From positions 248,001 through 312,000 of the forward strand of contig CAVSJR010000005.1 in the NCBI GenBank assembly GCA_963728285.1: DNA of 64,000 bases, read 5' to 3'. Position numbers and translations under genes: made by a program. Positions 1-8,243 of this stretch are shown piece by piece. The notes under the pieces were generated by a model. That model searched no databases. It was not told where the DNA came from and worked only from the letters and a program-made list of their open reading frames with translations. Origin of the DNA: CAVSJR01 sp963728285. Its GTDB lineage: Bacteria; Actinomycetota; UBA4738; HRBIN12. How positions within the stretch are numbered: the stretch's first letter is position 1; each line of letters starts with the position of its first letter.

Positions 1-1192
1 GCGGATTCACGACGAGATGTCGAGCGCCTCGAGGGCGAGATGGAGCGACGTCGCTCGGACGTCGCGGAGATGGAGGACGCGCTCGCCGGGGTGGGCGGCG
101 GCGAGGAGGAGGATCCGCTCGCCGTCATCGACGAGCGCCTCGATCGGCTCGAGCGGCTCTCCTCCGTGGAGCGGGCCGCGGGCGAGGCGGCGGCGGCCGC
201 GGAGCGCCTCGGCGTCGAGGCGAGGACGCGGCTCGCCGCGCTCGCCGGGCGCGGTCGCCGAGCTTCGGGCCGGGCTTGCCGCGCAACCGGTTGCGGCGCT
301 TCTCGCCCGAGCCGCCCGGCTCTCCCGGGAGGACCTCGATGCGGCCGCTCCCTCGGACCTCGGGGCGCTGCCGGAGGACGCCGCCGGGCTGACCGAGGCG
401 TCGGCGAGCATGCGCGACGTCCTTCATCGGGTCGCCGGGGAGCTCGAGCGCATCGCCGCTCGGCGAGCCGAGGGCGGCGCCCGGCTGCTCGCCGAGGCGC
501 ACGCCGCGGTCGAGGGGCTGCTGGAGCCGCCGGCCGGCGCGCTCGATGAGCTCGTGGACGCCGCGGAGGCTGCGGCTCGCAGCGCGACCGCGGAATCGGC
601 GACCGCCGCGGAGCAGTCGGCGCGACTGCGAGAGCGGCTGGAGGCCTCCGCGGCGCTCGCCGAGGAGGTCCGCGTGCTTCGCGAACGGGCCGAGCGGTTC
701 GCCGCGCTGGCGAGGGAGCTCCGAGCCGACAACGTCATCGAGTTCCTTCAGCTCGAGGCGCTCGAGCTGCTGGCGGCGGCCGGATCGGAGCGGCTGGCGA
801 CGCTCTCGGACGGCAGGTACCGGCTCCAGTTCGATGCCGACGAGTTCTTCGTGGTGGACACGTGGAACGGCGAGGAGATCAGGAGCGCCCGCACGCTCTC
901 CGGCGGAGAGACGTTCCTCGCCTCGCTCGCGCTTGCCCTCGCCCTCTCGGACCAGGTGCAGTCGCTCGCGGTGAGCGAACGAGCCCGGCTCGAGAGCCTG
1001 TTCCTCGATGAGGGCTTCGGGACGCTCGACCCCGAGACGCTCGAGGTGGTGGTCGGAGCGATCGAGGGCCTCGGCGGCGACGAGCGGATGGTCGGGGTCA
1101 TCACGCACGTGCAGGAGCTCGCGATCCGCCTCCCCGCCCGCGTCGAGGTGGAGAAGTCTCCGCGCGGCAGCAGCCTCCGGATCGTCTCGTAG
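1..1192 (+). CDS. sbcC: Exonuclease SbcCD subunit C, C-terminal part (5' end outside window)
   Basis: This is the C-terminal part of an SbcC/Rad50-type ATPase, which pairs with the nuclease SbcD to cut hairpins and process DNA ends. The visible protein begins in an Ala/Glu/Arg-rich coiled coil. It ends in the second half of the ABC head, with the signature LSGGETFLASLALALALS (nt 895-950) and the Walker B/D-loop LFLDEGFGTLD (nt about 1000-1030). The family has the split ATPase at both ends of a long coiled coil, so the N-terminal half and sbcD should lie upstream of base 1. The reading frame changes near nt 248: the coiled coil reads in frame 1 before it and frame 2 after it, and shortening the GGG run by one base restores continuity. 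I judge this a sequence error. The stop is TAG at 1190-1192. Confidence 0.85.
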   Translation, partial: RIHDEMSSASRARWSDVARTSRRWRTRSPGWAAARRRIRSPSSTSASIGSSGSPPWSGPRARRRRPRSASASRRGRGSPRSPGAVAELRAGLAAQPVAALLARAARLSREDLDAAAPSDLGALPEDAAGLTEASASMRDVLHRVAGELERIAARRAEGGARLLAEAHAAVEGLLEPPAGALDELVDAAEAAARSATAESATAAEQSARLRERLEASAALAEEVRVLRERAERFAALARELRADNVIEFLQLEALELLAAAGSERLATLSDGRYRLQFDADEFFVVDTWNGEEIRSARTLSGGETFLASLALALALSDQVQSLAVSERARLESLFLDEGFGTLDPETLEVVVGAIEGLGGDERMVGVITHVQELAIRLPARVEVEKSPRGSSLRIVS

Positions 1193-1318
1193 GGGCCTTC
1201 CTCCGGCGCCTCGCCTCGAGCCTCGCCGGCCTCGCGTCGACGTGCATGGGTTTGAACGCGTAGCCCTCTCCCGGTCGGGAACTATCTCGACACAGAGATT
1301 CACTGCTGAGGAGGGGAC

Positions 1319-1774
1319 ATGGACAGAGACGACGGTGCCCGCGGCCGCGCCGCCACCACGACCGACCGGACGGTCGGCGAGTACATCGCCGTTGTGTTGG
1401 GCGCGGTGTACGTGCTGGTCGGCATCCTCGGGTTCTTCGTGACCGGCGGCGTGGAGTTCGCGGGGACCCAGGGCGACAAGCTTCTCGGCGTCTTCGAGGT
1501 CAATCCGCTGCACAACCTGGTGCACCTGGCGATCGGCATCGCGCTCATCGCCGCCTTCTACTCCGGGGCCGCGGCCGTTCGCGCGGTGGCGACGATCATC
1601 GGGGCCGTGTACGTGATCCTCGGGATCGCCGGGTTCTTCATCGAGGGCGAGGCCAACATCCTCGCGCTCAACGTGCCCGACCACATCCTGCACCTGGTGA
1701 GCGGCGCCGCGCTGCTGGTCGCCGCGGCATTGACCCGTCCGGCCGGGGAGCTCTCCGCGCGAAGGGCGACCTGA
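1319..1774 (+). CDS. DUF4383 family small membrane protein
   Basis: This is a 151-residue integral membrane protein of the DUF4383 type, which is common in actinobacteria and has no established function. After a charged N-terminus of about 20 residues there are four hydrophobic segments. The second and fourth are preceded by related loops containing NPLHNLVHLAIG (about residues 61-72) and NVPDHILHLVSG (about residues 119-130), so the protein looks like an internal duplication of two-helix units with conserved histidines. The start ATG has a strong ribosome site GAGGAGG 6-7 nt upstream. The gene stands alone between sbcC and a terminator hairpin. The family call is from memory of the motif pattern; the membrane topology is inferred from hydrophobicity read by eye. 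Confidence 0.75.
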   Translation: MDRDDGARGRAATTTDRTVGEYIAVVLGAVYVLVGILGFFVTGGVEFAGTQGDKLLGVFEVNPLHNLVHLAIGIALIAAFYSGAAAVRAVATIIGAVYVILGIAGFFIEGEANILALNVPDHILHLVSGAALLVAAALTRPAGELSARRAT

Positions 1775-1795
1775 GCCGAGGAGGGACTGAGCGCC

Positions 1796-1830
1796 GGGCT
1801 CCTTTCGCGGCGAAGCCCCGAAGGGAGCCC
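1796..1830 (+). terminator. Stem-loop after the DUF4383 gene
   Basis: GGGCTCCTTTCG (1796-1807) pairs with CGAAGGGAGCCC (1819-1830) with a single G-U pair, giving a 12-bp stem and an 11-nt loop. No U-tract follows. It sits between two same-strand genes, 18 nt before the next start. Confidence 0.6.
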
Positions 1831-1847
1831 GTGCGACAATGCGCGGC

Positions 1848-2369
1848 ATGGGCGACTGGGACCTGACGCCGCGCGCCGCCTCGACGTCGGAGGTGGTGCT
1901 GGTGGAGCTCATGGCCGCCGAGGACGCGAACATCATGGGGACCGTCCACGGGGGAACGGTCATGAAGCTCGTCGACACGGCGGCGGGCCTCGCGGCGATC
2001 CGTCACTGCGGCGGCGTGGCCGTCACGGCCTCGATCGACGAGATGTCCTTTCACGCCCCCGTGTTCGTCGGCAACCTCCTGCACGTGCGAGCGTCGATCA
2101 ACGACGTGGGCCGAACGTCCATGGAGGCGGGCGTCCGCGTCGAGGCGGAGAACATCGTCACCGGCCGGCGCGTGCATACCTCGAGCGCCTACGTCGTGAT
2201 GGTTGCGATCGACGCCGACGGGGCCGCGCGTCCGGTTCCCCCGATCGTGCCGGAGACCGACGAGCAGCGACGCCGACAGCGGGAGGCGCGCATCAGGCGG
2301 GCGTCCCGGCTGGAGCATCTCCGGACGATCGAGTCCTCCCGCGCGGCCTCCATCCGCCCGGAGGCGTAG
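1848..2369 (+). CDS. Acyl-CoA thioesterase, hotdog fold (YciA/BACH-like)
   Basis: This single-domain hotdog thioesterase of about 173 residues would hydrolyse acyl-CoA esters in the cytosol. The family motif is visible as NIMGTVHGGTVMKLVDTAAG near residues 26-45, which carries the hot-dog helix and the catalytic Asp. It is followed by the DEMSFHAPVFVGNLLHVRA strand that is typical of YciA and acyl-CoA hydrolases. The charged C-terminal 35 residues extend beyond the domain. An in-frame ATG at 1839 is possible. I prefer 1848 because a -10-like GACAAT ends 7 nt before it, matching the leaderless spacing seen across this window. The substrate chain length cannot be read from the sequence. Confidence 0.8.
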   Translation: MGDWDLTPRAASTSEVVLVELMAAEDANIMGTVHGGTVMKLVDTAAGLAAIRHCGGVAVTASIDEMSFHAPVFVGNLLHVRASINDVGRTSMEAGVRVEAENIVTGRRVHTSSAYVVMVAIDADGAARPVPPIVPETDEQRRRQREARIRRASRLEHLRTIESSRAASIRPEA

Positions 2370-2448
2370 CCACGCGACCCGGATTCCCTCACGAGTTCCT
2401 CCGTCTGAAAGGATGGAGGGGAACCCACCACCGGAGGGAACCGCGACG

Positions 2449-5181
2449 ATGAGCAGCGAGCTGGGCGGCGCACGGAGCCGCCTCGAGACGGCGTCCGGCG
2501 GCCTGGACCACTACCGGCTGCGCTGGCTCGCCGAGCAGGGAATGGGCGAGGTCGACCACCTGCCCCACACCGTGAAGATCCTGCTGGAGAACCTGCTTCG
2601 CCGCGCCGGCTCGAGGGAGGTGCGGGACGAGGACGTCCGCGCGCTGGCGGCCTGGCCGGGGCGGGCCGGCGACATCGCCTTCATGCCCGCCCGCGTGCTC
2701 ATGCAGGACTTCACCGGCGTTCCCGCCATCGTGGACCTCGCCGCCATCCGCTCGGCGGTCGCCCGCGCCGGTGGCGACCCGGGGCGGGTCAGCCCCTCCA
2801 TCGCGGTCGACCTCGTCATCGACCACTCCGTGCAGGTCGACGTGTTTCGAAGCGCCGCGGCGTACGAGGCGAACATCGAGTGGGAGTACCGGCGAAACAG
2901 CGAGCGGTATGCGCTCCTGCGCTGGGCGCAGGGGGCGTTCGAGGGCGTCCGCGTGGTCCCTCCGGGGGCGGGGATCTGTCATCAGGTGAACCTCGAGCAC
3001 CTCGGGCGCGTCGTCGCCGTGCAGGACGGCGTGGCCATGCCCGACACGCTCGTGGGCACCGACTCGCACACCACGATGATCAACGGCCTCGGCGTGCTCG
3101 GCTGGGGGGTCGGGGGGATCGAGGCGGAGGCAGCGATGCTCGGCCAGCCGATGTTCCTTCCCCAGCCGGTCGTCGTCGGCGTGCGCGTCGCCGGCGCGCT
3201 GCCGGCCGGCACGACGGCAACGGACCTCGTCCTCACGCTCACCCAGATGCTGCGCTCGCACGGGGTCGTCGGGAAGTTCGTCGAGTTCTTCGGGCCGGGG
3301 CTGTCGACGCTCGAGCTCGCCGACCGCGCCACGCTGTCGAACATGTGCCCCGAATACGGGGCGACCGCCGCCTACTTCCCGGTCGACGCCGAGACGCTTC
3401 GATACCTGGAGTTGACCGGCCGGGGTGACGTCGTCGACCTGGTGGATCGGGCCACGAAGGAGCAGGGACTGTTCCGGACCGACGAGGATCCGGAGCCGGC
3501 CTTCAGCGAGGTGCTCGACCTCGACCTGTCGGCGGTCGAGCCGAGCCTCGCCGGCCCGAAGCGCCCGCAGGATCGGGTCGCGCTCTCGTCGGTCTGGCGG
3601 TCGTTCGTCGAGGCCTTCCGCGACCGGATGGAGCCCGATCCGCGACCGACGGAGGTCGGGCGGCTCCTCGACGAGGGAGGACAGCCGCTGCTGCACGAGC
3701 CGGACGGCGCGATCGACCCGGGGCCCGACGGCGAACGGCTCGCCGACGAGTCGCGCGTCGGTCACGGCTCCGTCGTCATCGCGGCGATCACGAGCTGCAC
3801 GAACACGTCGAACCCCTCGGTGATGCTGGCCGCCGGGCTCCTCGCGAGGAAGGCGGTCGAGGCCGGGCTCGAGTCCAAGCCCTGGGTGAAGACGAGCCTG
3901 GCGCCGGGCTCGCGGGTCGTGACCGACTACCTCGACGCCGCCGGCCTCACGCCCTACCTCGAGAAGCTGGGATTCGACCTCGTCGGCTACGGGTGCACGA
4001 CCTGCATCGGGAACTCCGGCCCCCTCCCCGACGAGGTGGCCGCCCAGATCGACGAGGGCGACCTGGCGGTCGTCGCGGTCCTGTCGGGAAACCGCAACTT
4101 CGAGGGGCGCATCCACCCGCAGGTGCGGGCCAGCTATCTCGCGTCGCCGCCGCTGTGCGTGGCGTACGCGCTGGCGGGACGGGTCGACGTCGACCTCACC
4201 GCCGACCCGCTCGGCCACACCCCCGAGGGGCTCCCCGTCTACCTTCGCGACATCTGGCCGACGCCGGAGGAGGTGCGCGATCAGATCGCGACGGCGGTCT
4301 CGCCGGACCAGTTCCGCGAGGAGTACTCGCGGGTGTTCGACGGCGACGAGCGGTGGAGGTCGCTGGATGCGCCGACGGGCTCGATGTACGAGTGGAACGA
4401 TGCCTCCACCTACGTCCGGGAGCCGCCGTTCTTCGACGACGTGACCGAGGGGCGGGGGGAGCGGCCGGGCGCGCCGGCCGACGCTCGCGTGCTCGTCATG
4501 GTCGGGGACTCGGTGACGACCGATCACATCTCTCCCGCGGGGGCGATCCGTCCCGATTCGCCCGCCGGCGCGTACCTGCTGGAGCGAGGCGTGCCGCAGG
4601 CGGAGTTCAACAGCTACGGATCACGGCGCGGGAACCATGAGGTGATGCTGCGCGGCACCTTCGCGAACGTCCGGCTGCGCAATCAGCTGGCGCCGGGGAC
4701 GGAGGGGCCCTGGACGACGCATCAGCCGAGCGGCGAGCGGATGACGATCTACGATGCGGCCGAGCGCTACCGGACGGAGGGGGTGCCGCTGCTCGTGATC
4801 GCCGGCAAGGAGTACGGCTCGGGCAGCTCGCGCGACTGGGCCGCGAAGGGCCCCGCCCTGCTCGGCGTCCGCGCGGTGCTCGCCGAGAGCTACGAGCGAA
4901 TCCATCGAAGCAACCTCGTCGGCATGGGCATCCTGCCGTTGCAGTTCGCGCCGGGGGATTCGGCCATCTCGCTCGGGATCACCGGAGCCGAGACCTTCAC
5001 CGTCCTCGGCCTCGACGAGGGCGTGGCCCCCGCGCAGCAGGTCACCGTGGAGGCGACCCGTCGCGACGGATCGACCATGACCTTCCCGGCGGTCGTGAGG
5101 ATCGACGAGCCGGCGGAGGTCGACTACTACGAGAACGGCGGCATCCTTCGAATGGTCGCCCGTCAGCTGATCGCGACGTGA
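2449..5181 (+). CDS. acnA: Aconitate hydratase
   Basis: This 910-residue monomeric aconitase of the AcnA/IRP type interconverts citrate and isocitrate in the TCA cycle. The three [4Fe-4S] ligands are visible as Cys450 (in ITSCTNTSNPSVML) and Cys516/Cys519 (in GYGCTTCIGNSGPL). The C-terminal swivel domain is marked by NSYGSRRGNHEVMLRGTFAN and by the GKEYGSGSSRDWAAKGP substrate-binding motif. Length and domain order are normal for the family. The start ATG follows a GGAGGG ribosome site at 9 nt spacing; upstream in-frame codons are open but read as non-coding. The last codons overlap the start of a universal stress protein gene, so the two are probably translationally coupled. No regulatory site is evident. 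Confidence 0.95.
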   Translation: MSSELGGARSRLETASGGLDHYRLRWLAEQGMGEVDHLPHTVKILLENLLRRAGSREVRDEDVRALAAWPGRAGDIAFMPARVLMQDFTGVPAIVDLAAIRSAVARAGGDPGRVSPSIAVDLVIDHSVQVDVFRSAAAYEANIEWEYRRNSERYALLRWAQGAFEGVRVVPPGAGICHQVNLEHLGRVVAVQDGVAMPDTLVGTDSHTTMINGLGVLGWGVGGIEAEAAMLGQPMFLPQPVVVGVRVAGALPAGTTATDLVLTLTQMLRSHGVVGKFVEFFGPGLSTLELADRATLSNMCPEYGATAAYFPVDAETLRYLELTGRGDVVDLVDRATKEQGLFRTDEDPEPAFSEVLDLDLSAVEPSLAGPKRPQDRVALSSVWRSFVEAFRDRMEPDPRPTEVGRLLDEGGQPLLHEPDGAIDPGPDGERLADESRVGHGSVVIAAITSCTNTSNPSVMLAAGLLARKAVEAGLESKPWVKTSLAPGSRVVTDYLDAAGLTPYLEKLGFDLVGYGCTTCIGNSGPLPDEVAAQIDEGDLAVVAVLSGNRNFEGRIHPQVRASYLASPPLCVAYALAGRVDVDLTADPLGHTPEGLPVYLRDIWPTPEEVRDQIATAVSPDQFREEYSRVFDGDERWRSLDAPTGSMYEWNDASTYVREPPFFDDVTEGRGERPGAPADARVLVMVGDSVTTDHISPAGAIRPDSPAGAYLLERGVPQAEFNSYGSRRGNHEVMLRGTFANVRLRNQLAPGTEGPWTTHQPSGERMTIYDAAERYRTEGVPLLVIAGKEYGSGSSRDWAAKGPALLGVRAVLAESYERIHRSNLVGMGILPLQFAPGDSAISLGITGAETFTVLGLDEGVAPAQQVTVEATRRDGSTMTFPAVVRIDEPAEVDYYENGGILRMVARQLIAT

Positions 5182-6035
5182 GCGCCGCGGAGGGGCTCGG
5201 GGGCGGCCGGATCCTGGTCGGGACCAACGGATCTCCCCAGTCGGAGGTCGCCGTCGGCCAGGGCGCGCGGCTCGCGAGCCTCACGGGCTCGAGGCTCACG
5301 CTCATGTTCGTCCTGGATCAAGGCCATCCTCAGGAGGGAGACGCCGAGCTCGAGGCCGAGCGCGTCCTGCGGCGCGGGACCGAGATCGCGAACTCGTTCG
5401 GCGTGGACGTGGAGCGACTGACGGTGGCCGGCGATCCCGCCCAGTCCCTCGTGCGCGAGGCCTCGGAGCTCGGCATCGAGCTCATCTGCGTCGGGGCCGA
5501 TACGGGACTGCTCGACAAGCCGCACAGGATCGGGCGCGTGGCGGCCCACGTCGCGCAGCTCGCGGGGTCGTCGGTGCTCGTGGCGCGGGGGACGTTCGAG
5601 CGCTTTCCGAGCCGCGTGCTCTGCGGCGTGGACGGGTCCGAGAGCTCCGCGATGACCGCCGACGTGGCGGCGCAGGTCGCCGCGCTCGCCGACGCGGACT
5701 TTCGCGTGATCCACGTGATCCCGGTGTTCCGGGGAGGCAACGAGGAGTGGGAGGTGGGCGCCGACGAGCCGGTGCCGCCCGAGCTGCAGCCGGCGCTCGA
5801 CCGGGCGCGCGCTCGAGGCGTCCAGCCCGTCCTCGAGATGGCGATGGGCCGGCCGGAGAACGCGCTCGTGGAGGTGGCCCGGCGAGACGCCGCCGACCTC
5901 GTGGTCGTCGGCCACCGCGGGATCAGCGGCATCCAGCGGCTGCTCCTCGGCAGCGTCGGCGAGCACGTCACGTCCCACGCTCCCTGCTCGGTGCTGATCG
6001 TGCGCCCGGAGCGTCGCACCGGATCGTCGCGCTGA
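5178..6035 (+). CDS. Universal stress protein, tandem UspA domains
   Basis: This 285-residue cytosolic protein contains two UspA domains. The first (about residues 12-140) opens with GRILVGTNGSPQSEVAV. The second (about 147-278) opens with SRVLCGVDGSESSAMTA and closes with the ATP-binding loop GHRGISGIQRLLLGSVG, which fits the G-2X-G-9X-G(S/T) pattern. The first domain has GADTGLLDKPHRIGRVAAHV in place of a full loop, so nucleotide binding there is less certain. The GTG start overlaps the acnA stop by 4 nt (GTGA), so this gene is likely co-translated with aconitase. The family responds to stress and energy state; a specific link to aconitase is inference from position only. Confidence 0.9.
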   Translation: MSAAEGLGGGRILVGTNGSPQSEVAVGQGARLASLTGSRLTLMFVLDQGHPQEGDAELEAERVLRRGTEIANSFGVDVERLTVAGDPAQSLVREASELGIELICVGADTGLLDKPHRIGRVAAHVAQLAGSSVLVARGTFERFPSRVLCGVDGSESSAMTADVAAQVAALADADFRVIHVIPVFRGGNEEWEVGADEPVPPELQPALDRARARGVQPVLEMAMGRPENALVEVARRDAADLVVVGHRGISGIQRLLLGSVGEHVTSHAPCSVLIVRPERRTGSSR

Positions 6036-6058
6036 ACCGATCCGCCGGACGGCGAAGC

Positions 6059-6843
6059 TCAGGCCGTGCGGCCGTCCGCGAGATCGGCCGTGAGGATCGG
6101 GTCGGTCGAGGGCTTCGAGGGACAGCTGCTGGGCTCCACGGTGACCGCCATCGCGCTCGTCGATCCGAGGTCCGCGTCGACGAAGGTGGCGAGCGACCCG
6201 TCGTCAGTCGGCGTGAGACACACGCCGCGCACGACCTGATCCCCGCGGATCATCCACACCTCGAGGACCTTGCCGGGTCCCGCGGGGGGAAGGTCGGAGC
6301 CGACCAGGTACGCCCCGCGTTCGCCGGGCCGGTAGGCGATCGCGAGCTCGCCCCGCTCGCCGCTGAAGGCGACGACGCGGGCATCGGCGAGGTCCGGTCC
6401 CGGCGGGGACGATGACGTCGCGTGCGATCCACCCGCCGGCGACGAGCGCGAGCGCGGCCGCCGCGGCGACGAGCCCCTTCCAGGCTCCGGACCCGCCGCG
6501 CCGCCGCCTCCGATCGGCCCTGCGATCGTCCAACGACCCGATCGCTCGCGCGCTCGGATCCCCCCGGTGGCGCCGAGGCGCTCCGCGCGCTCGTCGCGAG
6601 GGAGACGACCTCGTCCTCGAATCCCTCGCGAAGCGCGGCGGGGGCCAGTGCGAACGCGAGCCGGCCCGCGACCTCCGCGTACTCGTCCCGGAGGAGCCGG
6701 CATTCCTCGCACGCGTCGCCGTGCTCCTCCATGAGCCGCTCGAGGAGGGACTCGTCGTCGAGGTCGAGGCCGCCGAGCGACCGGATGCTGATCAGCTCCT
6801 CGATTCGTTCGTGATCCCTCATCGGCCGCCGATCGTCGCTCAT
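6059..6843 (-). CDS. Anti-sigma factor, RskA-like, two frame breaks
   Basis: This is a membrane anti-sigma factor that should sequester the ECF sigma factor encoded just upstream. The N-terminal cytoplasmic part has an EHGDACEECRLLRDEYAEV segment (zinc-type anti-sigma HxxxCxxC pattern). A single transmembrane helix follows (KGLVAAAAALALVAGGWIA). The extracytoplasmic RskA domain contains ARVVAFSGERGELAIAY, GKVLEVWMIRGDQ and a late AMAVTVEPS strand. These three parts lie in three different frames. They join into about 260 residues if one base is removed from the C6 run at 6560-6565 and one near 6403. Both breaks are net +1 and look like sequence errors. The start is 4 nt after the sigma stop, indicating an operon. 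Confidence 0.8.
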
Positions 6844-6847
6844 CCCC

Positions 6848-7423
6848 TCAGCGCTCCATCCCCACGAGCGCGGCGCGCATCCGGCGCATGCCGAGCAGCG
6901 TCCGAGACTTCACCGTTCCGAGCGGCAGGGCGAGCCGTTCGGAGATCTGCGATTGCGACATGCCGGAGAAGTACATGAGCTCGAGGACCTGTCGCTGCTC
7001 GGACGGGAGCTCCTCGAGGGCGCCGCGCACGGCCTTTCGCTCCTCCGGGATCCCGATCTCCTCGATCACCGTGACGCCCGGATCCTCGGCGAGGTCCAGG
7101 GCGTCGGGAACCGCCTCCTCGGCCCGGCGGCGCTGGGACTCCTCGCGGCGAACGGCATCGACGGCTCGGTGATGCACCATGCCGAGGAGCCAGCTCTTCA
7201 CCGAGCCGCGTTCCTCCCGATAGCCGTCCGGACTCCGCCACACTGCGAGGAACACCTCCTGAACGATCTCCTCCGCGAGGAACGGCTGGCGCACGATGCG
7301 CTGGGCGAGCGACTGGGCGCTCGGCGCGAACGTCCGAAAGAGCTTCCGGAAGGCATCCTCCTCCCCGGCGCCGATCCTCCGGATGAGGTCCCGATCCCGG
7401 GCCTCCGGAGCCTCGGCGATCAC
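6848..7423 (-). CDS. ECF RNA polymerase sigma factor (SigK-like)
   Basis: This 191-residue sigma-70 family protein has only regions 2 and 4. Region 2 is seen in AEEIVQEVFLAVWRSPDGY (about residues 49-67), and region 4 in LPSEQRQVLELMYFSGMSQ plus ISERLALPLGTVKSR (about 137-173), the helix-turn-helix that reads the -35 element. It would direct polymerase to a stress regulon and be held inactive by the adjacent RskA-type anti-sigma factor, the classical sigK-rskA arrangement. The start is GTG, with GAAAGG 8-9 nt upstream on the minus strand. The next gene upstream on this strand (7574-8083) has its own promoter-like element. Group assignment within ECF factors is tentative. Confidence 0.9.
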   Translation of the reverse strand: MIAEAPEARDRDLIRRIGAGEEDAFRKLFRTFAPSAQSLAQRIVRQPFLAEEIVQEVFLAVWRSPDGYREERGSVKSWLLGMVHHRAVDAVRREESQRRRAEEAVPDALDLAEDPGVTVIEEIGIPEERKAVRGALEELPSEQRQVLELMYFSGMSQSQISERLALPLGTVKSRTLLGMRRMRAALVGMER

Positions 7424-7573
7424 CGCGGTGCCTTTCGTCGGTGAGCAGATTCGAGGCCCGCGGACGGCGTCCGTGGTGAGCGTGCGGGCCGATCCTCCTT
7501 CGGGGAGTATTCGCGCTGGTCGCGCGGACGGATCACGGGTGGAGCGCGGGTCGGATCACCGGTGCGTCACGCC

Positions 7574-8083
7574 TCAGTCCTCCGCGGCGGCCGCCCCCGG
7601 GCCGGCGTCGGCACGGCGGAGCAACTCCTCCAGCCCGGCCGGGTTGTCGGGGTCGTATTGCGCCGTGCCCACCGACACCGACAGGGGAGCGCCGGGCCCC
7701 TCGTCGGACCGGTGCACCGCGACGGCCTCGACCAGGCGGCTGAGCACCATGGCCTCGGCGCCCGGGGCCGCGCCGGTGAGCATGATGCAGAAGGAGCCCT
7801 CGCCGATCCGAGCCACGACGTCGGACTCGCGGGTGGCCTCGCGAACGACCTGTGCGGCCTCCCCGACGAGGCGATCCACCTCCTCGTCGCCGTGATCCCG
7901 CCGGACGTCGTCGAGCGCGTCGATCCAGAGGAACACGATGACGATCGGCTCCTTCGCCCGGTTGGAGACCCGCATGCGATGCTCGGCGATGAGCGTCAGG
8001 GCATCGAGGTTATACAGGCCGGTCGCCTGGTCGGACCAGATGCCGGCGGTGTCCTCGGCGGTCTCGTTCGTCTCGTCAGCCAT
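7574..8083 (-). CDS. Degenerate GGDEF-like domain protein
   Basis: This 169-residue cytosolic protein is made almost entirely of one GGDEF-type domain. The opening DQATGLYNLDALTLIAEHRM matches the family's D-x-LTGLYNR entry motif. The central strand EPIVIVFLWIDALDDVRRDH and the late SVSVGTAQYDPDNPAG also fit. The catalytic GG(D/E)EF signature is replaced by RIGEGSFCIM, and the metal-binding Asp in FLWID is the only obvious active-site remnant. It is therefore unlikely to make cyclic di-GMP. It might bind nucleotide or act as a scaffold. No sensor domain is attached. It diverges from the LCP gene across a 160-nt intergenic region; a TAGAGT lies about 13 nt before its ATG on the minus strand. 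Confidence 0.7.
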   Translation of the reverse strand: MADETNETAEDTAGIWSDQATGLYNLDALTLIAEHRMRVSNRAKEPIVIVFLWIDALDDVRRDHGDEEVDRLVGEAAQVVREATRESDVVARIGEGSFCIMLTGAAPGAEAMVLSRLVEAVAVHRSDEGPGAPLSVSVGTAQYDPDNPAGLEELLRRADAGPGAAAAED

Positions 8084-8230
8084 AGGGAATCGCCACACTC
8101 TAGGGCATCGGCGGGGTCGGCGGCCGGAGGGCGGAGGGGCTCCCGGCGGGGCCATGGGCTCCGAGCGGCCGTCACACGGTCGCCACACGATCGCCACCGC
8201 GCCGCTTGATCCCGCGAGGGGGGCGCACGG

Positions 8231-8236
8231 TACGCT
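8231..8236 (+). promoter_or_regulatory. -10 element for the LCP gene
   Basis: TACGCT ends 7 nt before the ATG at 8244, placing the predicted transcription start at or next to the start codon. There is no ribosome site, so the mRNA is probably leaderless. Confidence 0.6.
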
Positions 8237-8243
8237 TCGGGCG

